This document shows, in pieces, positions 17,712 through 25,297 of a stretch of 64,000 nt of DNA. A program made the position numbers and the translations under genes. The notes beneath the pieces are model-generated. The model was not told the DNA's origin, ran no database searches, and was given only the letters and a program-made list of their open reading frames with translations. Within the stretch, counting starts at the first letter, position 1. The number at the start of each line of letters is the position of its first letter. Source of the DNA: CBDFKF01 sp965248765 (GTDB lineage: Bacteria > Pseudomonadota > Alphaproteobacteria > VGEJ01); contig CBDFKF010000004.1 of the NCBI GenBank assembly GCA_965248765.1, positions 682,001-746,000 of the forward strand, given 5' to 3'.

Positions 17712-18281
17712 TGGATTCGGCATTGTGGGCGCCAGGAATAGACGATGGAAATAGAGATTATGTGTCCTCGGAAATTCGAGCATGGTCACCGGATCGGGCA
17801 TGCGTTTGCCCGTTTCCCAGTGGCTCCGCCGTCCGTGCTTATGAGGAGGCGTTCACCGCTGAGGTTGATAAGCTTGAACGACGCCGACGAACGCTGCCAT
17901 TCCCTAGCTTAAGTGATAATCCACGCACAACCGCTAACCGGCTCTACCCCAAAGCTCTTTTGAGGCTTGCGGACACATCGTCCGTCGCCCGCTTGATGGG
18001 ATTCCGCCGCGAGGTGGGCGTAGCGGTCGTGCGTGTGACTGAGAAGCCCAGGAATTGTTACGCGCACGGTATTGCGCTCGGGCAAGGTAGAGCACTGTGT
18101 GTTCGATGTGCGCCAGAACCTTGGTCGCCACCCCTACCCACTCGCCGCCGCGCAATTTATAGAGAAAGGCTTATCCCCTCGGCTCCGGGAGCACATGATC
18201 CTACGACCTTCAGGTTTTGAAGTCCTCCAGGCCTCCGAACCGCCATTGGCAGAGTTACGAGTTTGATCCGGGTATGGGTCT
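17712..18281. other. Long intergenic stretch between norZ and the IS1182-type element
   Basis: A 178-codon plus-strand frame spans most of this region but lacks recognisable domains and has irregular composition, so I do not call it a gene. The norZ promoter should lie at its left edge. Otherwise nothing recognised. Confidence 0.4.
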
Positions 18282-19903
18282 TGGTTGTGTAAGAACGCGG
18301 CGGCGTTGGCGGTCGGACGTAGCGGCCCGAGGCTGATGTGAGCGAGCCGTTCCATCTAGCTCAGTGGGTAACCTGAGTCATCTAAGAGAAGCTCAGGTCG
18401 GGCGGTCTGGCGTTTCGTGGGCGTTGGAGCCAGGAAGTTGCGTTTCCTATGCCCTGATGGCCGCGATCAGCAGCCCGGTGCCGAGGATGTTCATGACACG
18501 GGTGAGGTTATAGGCGAGTACGTGCAGCGCCATCTCGGTGCTGACGCGTTGTGAGCGTCTTCATCAGGAAGTGGGTTGCGCGCCCATCGGGGCTTTGATC
18601 GTGCCGAAGGGATGCTCGACCGTCTCGCGGCGCTGGCGCATCTTCTCCGGATGCTCGTCGAGCCGCCTCTGAACAGCCTCGAGAACATGCTCGTACTCCC
18701 AGCGGGTGATCCGGCGCTCTCTGCCCGTGGTGCAGCGGTGCTTGATGGCGCAGCTCAGACACGCGTTGGTCCAGTAGCGGCGTAAGGCCAGGCCCTTTTC
18801 CTCAGTCGTGTATCGATACCTCAGCCTTTCGTTGGCCGGGCAGATGTAGATGTCCTTTTGCGCCACATAGCGGCCGGAGGTCTGCGGCTTGGGAAGCGTG
18901 ACCGTGATGGCGGCGTCTTCGCACGCCAGGATTCCGCACTGTTGAAGTAGCCCCGGTCGGCGAGGACATCCAAGGTGTCCGCCCCCAGCGTCGCTTTCGT
19001 CTGCTTGGCCATGCGGGCGAGCTGGGACCGGTCGGTGCCGACGTTGGTCACCTCGTGGGCAACGATCAGATGATGCTTGGTGTCGACGGCGGCTTGCACG
19101 TTGTAGCCGACGACGCCCGATCCCCGACCGCTGGTCGCCATCGAGCGAGCGTCGGGATCGGTTAGAGAGATCTGCTGGTCCGGCCTCTCGCGCATCCGCG
19201 CCTCGAGCCCCTTGAGGCGCTGCATCTCTTGCCTGAGCCTGGCAATCTTCTCGTGCAGACGGACCGTCTTGGTCGTGCGTGCCAGAGACGGCTCTTGCCG
19301 GTCGGCGCTGTCCAGCTGGTGCAGGTAGCGCGACACGCTGATCCAGGCGCCGCGTCATCTTGGCTCGCGTGAAGTTCCTGTCTCGGTTGTTCACTGCCTT
19401 GAACTTGCTGCCATCGATCGCAACGCGGGCTTCGGCAAACAGACCGAGCGTGCGGCACAGAGCGACGAACCGGGCACAGACCTGACGGATGGCGCGACCA
19501 TTGTCCTTGTTGCGGAAGTCGGCGATCGTCTTGTGATCGGGAGCCAGGCGGCCGGTTAGCCACATCACTTCCACGTTGCGCCCGGCTTCCCGCTCAAGCC
19601 GGCGGCTCGATTGGACCCGATTGAGATAGCCGTAGATGTACAGCTTCAGCAGAACCGACGGATGATACGCAGGCCGGCCGGTATCCTTCGGCGCGACACG
19701 GCTGAAGCCAAGCTCAGCTAGATCCAGCTCCTCGACAAAGACATCGATCACCCGAACCGCATTGTCCTCGCCAATCCAGTCGTCCAAGCACTCCGGGAAC
19801 AAAGTGCGCTGCCCGCGATCGGTCCCTTCAACGAAACGCCCCATACGATCTCCCCGCTCAGACCACCGAAGAATCATATCAGGCAAGCGTTCTTACACAG
19901 CCA
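18282..19903 (-). mobile_element. IS1182-family insertion sequence, decayed
   Basis: TGGTTGTGTAAGAACGC at 18282-18298 and its inverted partner GCGTTCTTACACAGCCA at 19887-19903 match at 16 of 17 positions and bound a 1622-bp element, the normal size for IS1182. Flanks share GGGTC on both sides but offset, so a target duplication is not certain. The element holds one broken transposase gene. Confidence 0.85.
18447..19844 (-). pseudogene. IS1182-family transposase, multiply frameshifted
   Basis: Starts MGRFVEGTDRGQRTLFPECL at ATG 19844. The N-terminal third is open (HPSVLLKLYIYGYLN, DHKTIADFR, VAIDGSKFKAVNNRDRNF), then the reading moves to a second frame (DPDARSMATSGRGSGVVGYNVQ, DTLDVLADRGYFN), back to the first (YICPANERLRYRY, TVEHPFGTIKA) and finally ends in further frames (THFLMKTL; TEMALHVLAYNLTRVMN) near the TAG at 18447. 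At least four breaks are needed, so the enzyme is dead. Confidence 0.85.
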
Positions 19904-20297
19904 GGGTCAGGTGCAGACGAACTGTACCTCTGCCATTCGCGGCGGCTTTCGCGCGGAAAGCAGACGTCGTGAACTCTGAGGTCCGCTGCTGGGGGGCAAC
20001 AGCAGACCTTGGGGTTCGGGAGGTCCGCTCTGCGCGTTGCCTCTGTTGTCGTGCTCGACGCCGAGACGGTGAGCGATCGTGCCACGTTCGAGGATCCGGT
20101 TCGGCCAGCGGCCGGTATCGACTGGGTCGTTGGCGCTCGTCCTCGGCGGTGAGCGCCAGGGCCTTCGGCGCCTCACCGCCAAGTGCTGCGACCATCGACG
20201 GCGCGCTCGTTGAGTGGGCTTGAGCCGAGACCGCGTTCACCCGAAGTGATGATCGCGTTATCCTGACGCTGCGCCCTCTCCGCCACAGGAGCAATCG
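19904..20297. other. Intergenic stretch with one GC-rich inverted repeat
   Basis: No convincing gene. An imperfect hairpin (GGCGGTGAGCGCC ... GGCGCCTCACCGCC, about 20141-20182, one bulged base) is the only structure seen. The DMT transporter leader with AGGAG lies at the right edge. Confidence 0.4.
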
Positions 20298-21245
20298 TTG
20301 GTTCCAAAATCCGGCGACCGCCCGGTCGTCTCGCCGTACGTCCTGCTGCTGCTCACGATGTGCTTCTGGGCCGGCAACGGGGTTATCTCCAAGGCCCTCG
20401 TCACGGGCGTGCCGCCGGCGGCGCTGGTCTTTTGGTCGTGGTTGATCGGCGTCATCGCGCTGAGCCCTTGGGCGCTGCCGCACGTGCTGGCGCGGCGGGA
20501 CCTGGTGCTGCGCAACTGGCTCAAGCTGGTGCTGATCGGCTCGCTAGCGATGAACTTCGCCTTCCACCTGTTCTACAACGCGCTCACCTTCACAACCGCG
20601 ATCAATTCTACGCTGATCGCCACCACCATTCCGGCGGTGATCGTCGGGTTATCGTGGCTGCTGTACCGCGAGGCGATCTCGTGGCGGGCGGCGTTCGGCA
20701 GCGCCATCGCGTTCATCGGGGTGGTGGTGGTCATCGTCCGCGGCGATGTCGGCATCCTCGTCGGGTTCGGCTTCAACAGCGGCGATCTATTGATGCTCCT
20801 CGCCGTCGTGGCCTGGTCGCTCTACACGATACTGCTCCGACACGTCCCGCCGGCGCTCAACCCGCTCGCGATGCTATGGGTGTTCGCGGTCGCGGGTGTG
20901 ATCATCAACGGCCTGATCTACGCCTCGGAGGTTTTCGCGCCGATGGCCTTCGCGGTCTCCTGGGGCGATGCAGCAATGATCGCCTACGTCGCGATCTTCC
21001 CGTCCGTGCTGGCGTTCGTTTTCTACAACGCAGGCGTCAGGGCCCTCGGCGCCAACATCGCCGGACAATTCGCTTATCTGACGCCGATCCTCACGGCGAT
21101 CCTGGCCGTGATCTTTCTCGGCGAGTCGTTTGAGCTGTATCACTTGGTGGGGCTCGTGGTGATCGTGTTCGGCCTGTATCTGGCGACGACGCAGGCCGAC
21201 TTCCTCCGCCCGGTGATCTCGAAAATCACCTCGGGGCGGCGCTAA
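20298..21245 (+). CDS. DMT-superfamily (EamA) transporter
   Basis: 315 residues with ten predicted membrane spans arranged as two EamA repeats; each repeat shows the family pattern (first FWAGNGVISKAL, NFAFHLFYNALTFTTAINSTLIATTIP; second WSLYTILLR, YNAGVRALGANIAGQFAYLTPI). EamA proteins export metabolites such as amino acids or drugs; the substrate is unknown. The start is TTG 20298 with AGGAG 7 nt upstream; no better ATG lies nearby. Confidence 0.88.
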   Translation: MVPKSGDRPVVSPYVLLLLTMCFWAGNGVISKALVTGVPPAALVFWSWLIGVIALSPWALPHVLARRDLVLRNWLKLVLIGSLAMNFAFHLFYNALTFTTAINSTLIATTIPAVIVGLSWLLYREAISWRAAFGSAIAFIGVVVVIVRGDVGILVGFGFNSGDLLMLLAVVAWSLYTILLRHVPPALNPLAMLWVFAVAGVIINGLIYASEVFAPMAFAVSWGDAAMIAYVAIFPSVLAFVFYNAGVRALGANIAGQFAYLTPILTAILAVIFLGESFELYHLVGLVVIVFGLYLATTQADFLRPVISKITSGRR

Positions 21246-21411
21246 GAACGAGCGCTCCGGCTATACGGGCGGCGCGGCGGATCGGGCGCCGACACTACGC
21301 ATTTCCCCTATAGTACAGTTAGCATCGGAGCGACCGAGGATCGTCCATCTGAGGTGGCCTCGGTTTGTCGGACAGCTTGGCGGCTTGATTAAGGTGTATT
21401 CCAGTTGTCGT

Positions 21412-22347
21412 TCATGCCGCCAGAATCCCTTTGAATCGATCTCCTTGCCGTTGTTGTTGCGCCTGTGGGGATGTGGGCAAGGCGCGTAGCGGCTTGTCCA
21501 TCATATCCACAGGCGGGGCGCCGCGGTAGGCCTCGGCCGGCGTTTTCCCCCCGAGCGCCGAGTGCGGCCTCTCGGTGTTGTAGAAGTCGATCCACTCGCC
21601 GATGACGCGCCGGGCCTCGAAGCCGTCGGCGAGCTCGCGCAGATAGACGGCCTCGTATTTGAGCGAGCGCCACAGCCGCTCAATGAAGATGTTGTCCAGG
21701 CACCGGCCCCTGCCGTCCATCGAGATCCGGATGCCGGCCTCCCGCAAGCGCCCGGCGAAGGCGAAGCCGGTGAACTGGCTGCCCTGGTCGGTATTGAAGA
21801 TCTCCGGCGTGCCATGGCGGGCCAGCGCCTCGTCGAGCGCGTCTGTGCAGAAGCCCGCATCCAGGGTGTTCGACAGACGCCAAGCCAGCACATGCCGGCT
21901 CGCCCAGTCCATGATCGCCACCAGGTAAAGAAAGCCGCGCCGCACCGGGATGTAGGTGATGTCGGCGCACCAGACATGGTTCGCCCGCTCGATCATCAAG
22001 CCTCTGAGCAGATAGGGGTAGACCCGGTGCTCGGGATGCGGATCGCTGGTGCGCGGCGCCCGATAGATCGCCTGAAGCCCCATCAGGCGCATCAGACGAC
22101 CGGCCCGGCGACGACCGATGCGCACGCCCTCGCGGCGCAGATGACGGACCATCTGACGGGCGCCGTAGAACGGATATTTCAGGAACAACTCATCAATGCG
22201 CCGCATCAGCGCCAGGGTCTCCGGGCTCTCGCCCTTGGGCGTGTAATAGAGCGAGGAGCGTCCGATCGACAGCAAACGGCATTGACGGCTCAAGCTCAGC
22301 GCCCGGTGAGCGCACATCACCATCGTTCGCCGCTCGGACCGGCTCAT
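21412..22347 (-). CDS. IS3-family transposase OrfB (copy 1)
   Basis: 311 residues, identical to the OrfB of the second copy. HTH_21-like N-terminal part (YPFYGARQMVRHLRREG) and rve integrase core with Asp in WCADITYIP, Asp in FNTDQGSQF and Glu in RPHSALGGKTPAE context preceded by the IFIERLWRSLKYE segment: the DDE triad is present. It depends on OrfA or a frameshift fusion for activity; its own orfA is broken. Confidence 0.93.
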   Translation of the reverse strand: MSRSERRTMVMCAHRALSLSRQCRLLSIGRSSLYYTPKGESPETLALMRRIDELFLKYPFYGARQMVRHLRREGVRIGRRRAGRLMRLMGLQAIYRAPRTSDPHPEHRVYPYLLRGLMIERANHVWCADITYIPVRRGFLYLVAIMDWASRHVLAWRLSNTLDAGFCTDALDEALARHGTPEIFNTDQGSQFTGFAFAGRLREAGIRISMDGRGRCLDNIFIERLWRSLKYEAVYLRELADGFEARRVIGEWIDFYNTERPHSALGGKTPAEAYRGAPPVDMMDKPLRALPTSPQAQQQRQGDRFKGILAA

Positions 22348-22383
22348 CGACCGGACCCTCGAGACAAAAAATCCCCTCCACCG

Positions 22384-22623
22384 TCAACTCGCCGATCTTC
22401 GCGTGAAGATCACGGATCTCGCTCTCATGGTCCCCACGGCGGCGCTCGCCCCGTTCGAAAACACCTCGCCAAGACCATCGATCGCCTGGCGCTTCCATGT
22501 GCTCACCTGGTTCGAATGAACCTGGTGCTTCGAGGCAATCTCCTGAAGCGTCCGGTCGCCACGAAGCGCCTCAAGCGCGATCTTCGCCTTCAGCTCCCCG
22601 GAAAACCTGCGTCTCCTGCTCAT
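22384..22623 (-). pseudogene. IS3-family OrfA (copy 1), one-base deletion
   Basis: The first 57 residues are an HTH protein (MSRRRRFSGELKAKIALEAL, LQEIASKHQVHSNQVSTWKRQAI), then the frame departs (SNGASAAVGTM instead of SNGGERRRGDH in copy 2). Direct comparison shows four G in this copy where copy 2 has five, in the complement of positions near 22450. The leucine-zipper part that follows HTH in OrfA is therefore lost in this frame. Confidence 0.88.
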
Positions 22624-22769
22624 CGCGTATCCCTCCTCAGTCGGGGGAATACACCTTAAATACCTGTCCGATTTTCCGGGGCCACCTCAATCCGTAGGAG
22701 TGCAGCCAGGGACATGTCCTGTGGCACCATCGTCTGCCTAGGTAGTCGTCGATTTGGAAGGAACGACTG

Positions 22770-23066
22770 ATGTCCTCCATCGACGACGCGACTCTCCTGG
22801 ATGTCGTGGAAAAACTCTACACGTGGACGCCGGACGGCACCTCGCCGTCGATGCCACTTGACCTGATGGCGGACCTATTTGGTGCCGTGAGCACCAGCTT
22901 CGAAATTATTGAAAAAGCGACGAACCGGCCTGTCCTTCTCAAGGTCGGGTCTCATTTAAGCTCGGCGGTCGCTCAGGTCGTGTCCCTTTTGAGTGGTGTG
23001 CACCCAATGTTTACGCACCCAATGTTTACCCATTTTCGGTACTCTGACGGTGTTACAGGGTCGTAG
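22770..23066 (+). CDS. Small hypothetical protein
   Basis: 98 residues starting MSSIDDATLLDVVEKLYTW, with a good ribosome site (GGAAGGA, 6 nt spacing). The first 75 residues look natural (acidic, amphipathic helices); the tail reads through a 15-bp tandem duplication (HPMFTHPMFTH), so the 3' end is probably altered. No family recognised. It is the first ORF inside the region bounded by the IS3 copies. Confidence 0.45.
   Translation: MSSIDDATLLDVVEKLYTWTPDGTSPSMPLDLMADLFGAVSTSFEIIEKATNRPVLLKVGSHLSSAVAQVVSLLSGVHPMFTHPMFTHFRYSDGVTGS
23000..23029. repeat. 15-bp perfect tandem duplication
   Basis: GCACCCAATGTTTAC occurs twice head to tail (23000-23014, 23015-23029) near the 3' end of the small ORF; 15 bp keeps the frame (duplicated HPMFT). 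Confidence 0.9.
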
Positions 23067-23367
23067 TCTCTTCCCGTGTTACTTTGATGCTACAACGGCT
23101 TAGGGTACCTGTCAAAGGCGGATGGGGCCGGTTCGAAGAACACAGATGTGGATCGTATGTCGCTGAGGAGTTGCATTTGGGGAAGTGGAGTATGTAATTC
23201 GCCTCGGGACATCTGTATGATCCTGATGGAGGATAGGTCGGCCCTATGGAAACACAGAAACGGCACAATACGTTTCGCCGTATGAGGACAATCACAGGAA
23301 TATAGATGGCCATGCTTCCGCGATCGGGATCCAGTGTGTTGCAACGGCTGCAAACCGTTTCGGGCGG
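23067..23367. other. Gene-free lower-GC region before the relaxosome genes; candidate oriT region
   Basis: No gene supported. Short dyads occur: GAAACG-N8-CGTTTC at 23257-23276 and AACGG-N7-CCGTT at 23343-23359. It is less GC-rich than its surroundings and lies directly before the relaxosome-type gene cluster, the usual place of an origin of transfer. No nick consensus was identified; the oriT idea is positional inference. Confidence 0.3.
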
Positions 23368-23739
23368 ATGGCGACGATGAGGGAGGATGCCAGCGGGCGC
23401 CGCCAGCGCGCGGTGATGGCGACCGATGCGGAGTGGGAACGGATCGGCCGGGCGGCCGCGGCGAGCGGCATGGATCTGTCGCGCTTCGTGATCCATCGTG
23501 CGCTGGATCGGGACCCTCTGGCGCCGGAGGTTCTGCGCCGGGCGGTGCGCGAGATGCTGGTGCTGTCCAGGCTGGAGGAGAGGCGGCTGCGCGAGACCGG
23601 CGTCGGAGAGGCCTGGGAGAACGCCTGCGACGCGGTGGACGAGTGGATCGACCGGGAGGGCATGCTGGACCGGCTGACCGATCCCGGCGCGGCGAACCGC
23701 TGGAAGGCGGCGGGGCCGGATGGGGAAGACCGGCCGTGA
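23368..23739 (+). CDS. Relaxosome accessory-like protein 1 (RHH-type)
   Basis: 123 residues. After RRQRAVMATDAEWERIGRAAAASG comes MDLSRFVIHRAL, the beta-strand/helix/helix pattern of MobC-like ribbon-helix-helix proteins that bind oriT DNA. The C-terminal half is helical and acidic. First of three short genes joined by 4-nt overlaps (GTGA, ATGA) in front of a MobF relaxase, so a role in relaxosome assembly is inferred. ATG 23368 is chosen; ATG 23377 is possible. Confidence 0.68.
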   Translation: MATMREDASGRRQRAVMATDAEWERIGRAAAASGMDLSRFVIHRALDRDPLAPEVLRRAVREMLVLSRLEERRLRETGVGEAWENACDAVDEWIDREGMLDRLTDPGAANRWKAAGPDGEDRP

Positions 23740-24047
23740 CGGACGAGGCGGGACGGCCCCGCCGGCGGCAGCGGAGCCTGCACTGCAACCCGGCGGCGCA
23801 AGCGATGATCCGGGGGCGTGCGGCGGCGGCGGGGAAGACTGTGTCGCGCCATGTGCTGGAGCTTGCGCTCGCCGACGATCCGGATCGTCATCCCCTGGTG
23901 CTGACGGAAGAGGAACAGGCGGAGTTGTGGGACGGGGTCCGGGAGGTGCAGGCATTTGTGCAGGCTCTCCGGCGCGAGCTTCCGGGCGGCAGCGGGCTGA
24001 GCCTGTTGAGCGCGATCTCGGTCCTTGCACGGGAGCGTGCGGCATGA
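23736..24047 (+). CDS. Relaxosome accessory-like protein 2 (RHH-type)
   Basis: 103 residues from GTG 23736, overlapping the preceding stop (GTGA). RQRSLHCNPAAQAMIRGRAAAAG then KTVSRHVLELAL repeats the same strand-helix-turn-helix plan seen in its neighbours. The C-terminal half is helical (VREVQAFVQALRREL). It is probably a paralogue by ancient duplication with low identity. DNA-binding role inferred. Confidence 0.62.
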   Translation: MTDEAGRPRRRQRSLHCNPAAQAMIRGRAAAAGKTVSRHVLELALADDPDRHPLVLTEEEQAELWDGVREVQAFVQALRRELPGGSGLSLLSAISVLARERAA

Positions 24048-24532
24048 GACGAGCGCGGCGCGGCCGGAAGGCGAGCAAGCACATCTCGATCTCGGCGACA
24101 GACGCGCAATGGGAGACCGTTCGCCGCAACGCGGACCGGCGCGGTCTGTCGATCGCGCGCTACCTGGTGGGGCTGGTGGAACGGGACGGTCCGGAAGAGG
24201 ACGCTGGTCCTGCGCTGGCGCTCGCTGCGGAAGAGCAGCGGGAGCTACTGGAGGCGGTTCAGGAGGTTCGCGCGCTGATGCTGGAGGGGGAGGAAGCGGT
24301 TCCCCTGGTGCGCGACATGCAGGAGCGGATCGCGGTGCGGTTCGCCGCCTGGGCGTCTGTGATGGCCGGGTCGGGCCGCTCGGAAGAGCTGCGCGCGGCG
24401 CTCGCCTCGGTGCTGGGCGAGGAGCGAGCCCGCATCGCCGCGGCCTTGGTCGTGCCCTCGGCCGCGAAGCGGGCGGACGTTCCGCAGGCCGGCGAAGGGA
24501 AGAGGGACACGCACCAGGACCGGCTGTCGTGA
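24044..24532 (+). CDS. Relaxosome accessory-like protein 3 (RHH-type)
   Basis: 162 residues from ATG 24044 (ATGA overlap with gene 2). KHISISATDAQWETVRRNADRRG and LSIARYLVGLVE give the third RHH/MobC-like N-terminus in a row, followed by long helices (LLEAVQEVRALMLEGEE; RDMQERIAVRFAAWASVMAG). It is the longest of the three. Role inferred from motif and operon position. Confidence 0.62.
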   Translation: MRRARRGRKASKHISISATDAQWETVRRNADRRGLSIARYLVGLVERDGPEEDAGPALALAAEEQRELLEAVQEVRALMLEGEEAVPLVRDMQERIAVRFAAWASVMAGSGRSEELRAALASVLGEERARIAAALVVPSAAKRADVPQAGEGKRDTHQDRLS

Positions 24533-24601
24533 GGCGGGCGCCATCTCCGCCGCCGACCTCCGTGAAGTGCAAGAGGTCGTCCACACGAGGGGAGGGGTAG
24601 C

Positions 24602-25231
24602 GTGACTGCGGAGCGCGACGGCAAGAGTAGACGGACAGCCCGGCCGGACCTCCTGGCGAGCCTGCCGGATGAGCGGCCGGCGCCCGGTATCGATCCGGCC
24701 GCGTTCGAGGAACTGCGGACCGCGGTGCACGACATTCGGGAGCAATTGGCCGAGCTGAGGGAAGCGGCGTCCGCCGAACGGCTGGCGCCGGAGGCGCTTG
24801 AGGCCTGGGGCGACAAACTCGTGACCCGGGTCGTCGAGGCGGCGCGGACAGCGGACGCGCCAGCGGACGACGCGGCGGCCGCTATTGCAGTCGATACCGG
24901 AAGGATCGAGGAGGCGGCGGCGAAGGCGGCGGCGGCGGCAGAGCGCATCGATGGCGGGCTGGAACGCACCGCGGACCGGTTCGCGGCCGAGGTCAAGGGG
25001 ATGGAGATCGCCGTAACCAGGATCGAGACGGGACTCGGGAAGATGCGCGACAACACCAGCCGGGAGTCCCGTCGGGCCGATCGGAGTCTCGAAGACATCC
25101 GGACACGCATGGCCGGGCTCAAGTTCGGCTGGCGGGCGGTTCTTGCGCCCTGGATCGTCTTCGTCTTCATCCTGGGCATGGCGTTCGAGAGCCGTGCACT
25201 TCTCCTCTACCGATGGTTGTGGATCAGTTGA
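24602..25231 (+). CDS. Tail-anchored coiled-coil protein before the relaxase
   Basis: 209 residues from GTG 24602 with GGAGGGG upstream. The body is almost wholly helical with heptad-like Ala/Glu/Leu content (residues about 30-170: ELRTAVHDIREQLAELREAA; KAAAAAERIDGGLER). A single hydrophobic span near the C-terminus (LAPWIVFVFILGMAF, about 180-197) precedes a short tail. This topology suggests a membrane-anchored adaptor with a large cytoplasmic coil. Its place between the RHH genes and the relaxase suggests it links the relaxosome to the membrane; no homologous family is recognised. Confidence 0.6.
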   Translation: MTAERDGKSRRTARPDLLASLPDERPAPGIDPAAFEELRTAVHDIREQLAELREAASAERLAPEALEAWGDKLVTRVVEAARTADAPADDAAAAIAVDTGRIEEAAAKAAAAAERIDGGLERTADRFAAEVKGMEIAVTRIETGLGKMRDNTSRESRRADRSLEDIRTRMAGLKFGWRAVLAPWIVFVFILGMAFESRALLLYRWLWIS

Positions 25232-25297
25232 ACCGGCGGCGTTCCCCCTCTCGGCCTCTGCGGCGCACCGGCGCGGTCGTCCGCGAGGCCTGACCCG

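Larger units (their letters stand above)
21350..22689 (-). mobile_element. IS3-family element, copy 1
   Basis: Terminal inverted repeats TGAGGTGGCC(T/C)CGG...TCGGACAG define 1340 bp. ATC is duplicated directly outside each end (21347-21349 and 22690-22692), a typical 3-bp IS3 target duplication. It is nearly identical to the copy at 61208-62548, which is in opposite orientation and one base longer; the missing base is in a G-run in orfA. Confidence 0.93.

Noticed and set aside
17684..18220. 178-codon plus-strand reading frame overlapping the norZ start.
   Set aside because: No recognisable domain, overlaps the norZ start region and promoter, and has irregular composition; long open frames are common by chance in high-GC DNA.
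18350..18410. tRNA-like text: TAGCTCAGTGGG fits a D-arm/A-box consensus and is followed by a small stem (ACCTGAG...CTCAGGT).
   Set aside because: No T-arm GGTTCGA-type box or acceptor stem pairs at the right distance, and the position lies inside the non-coding end of the IS1182-type element.
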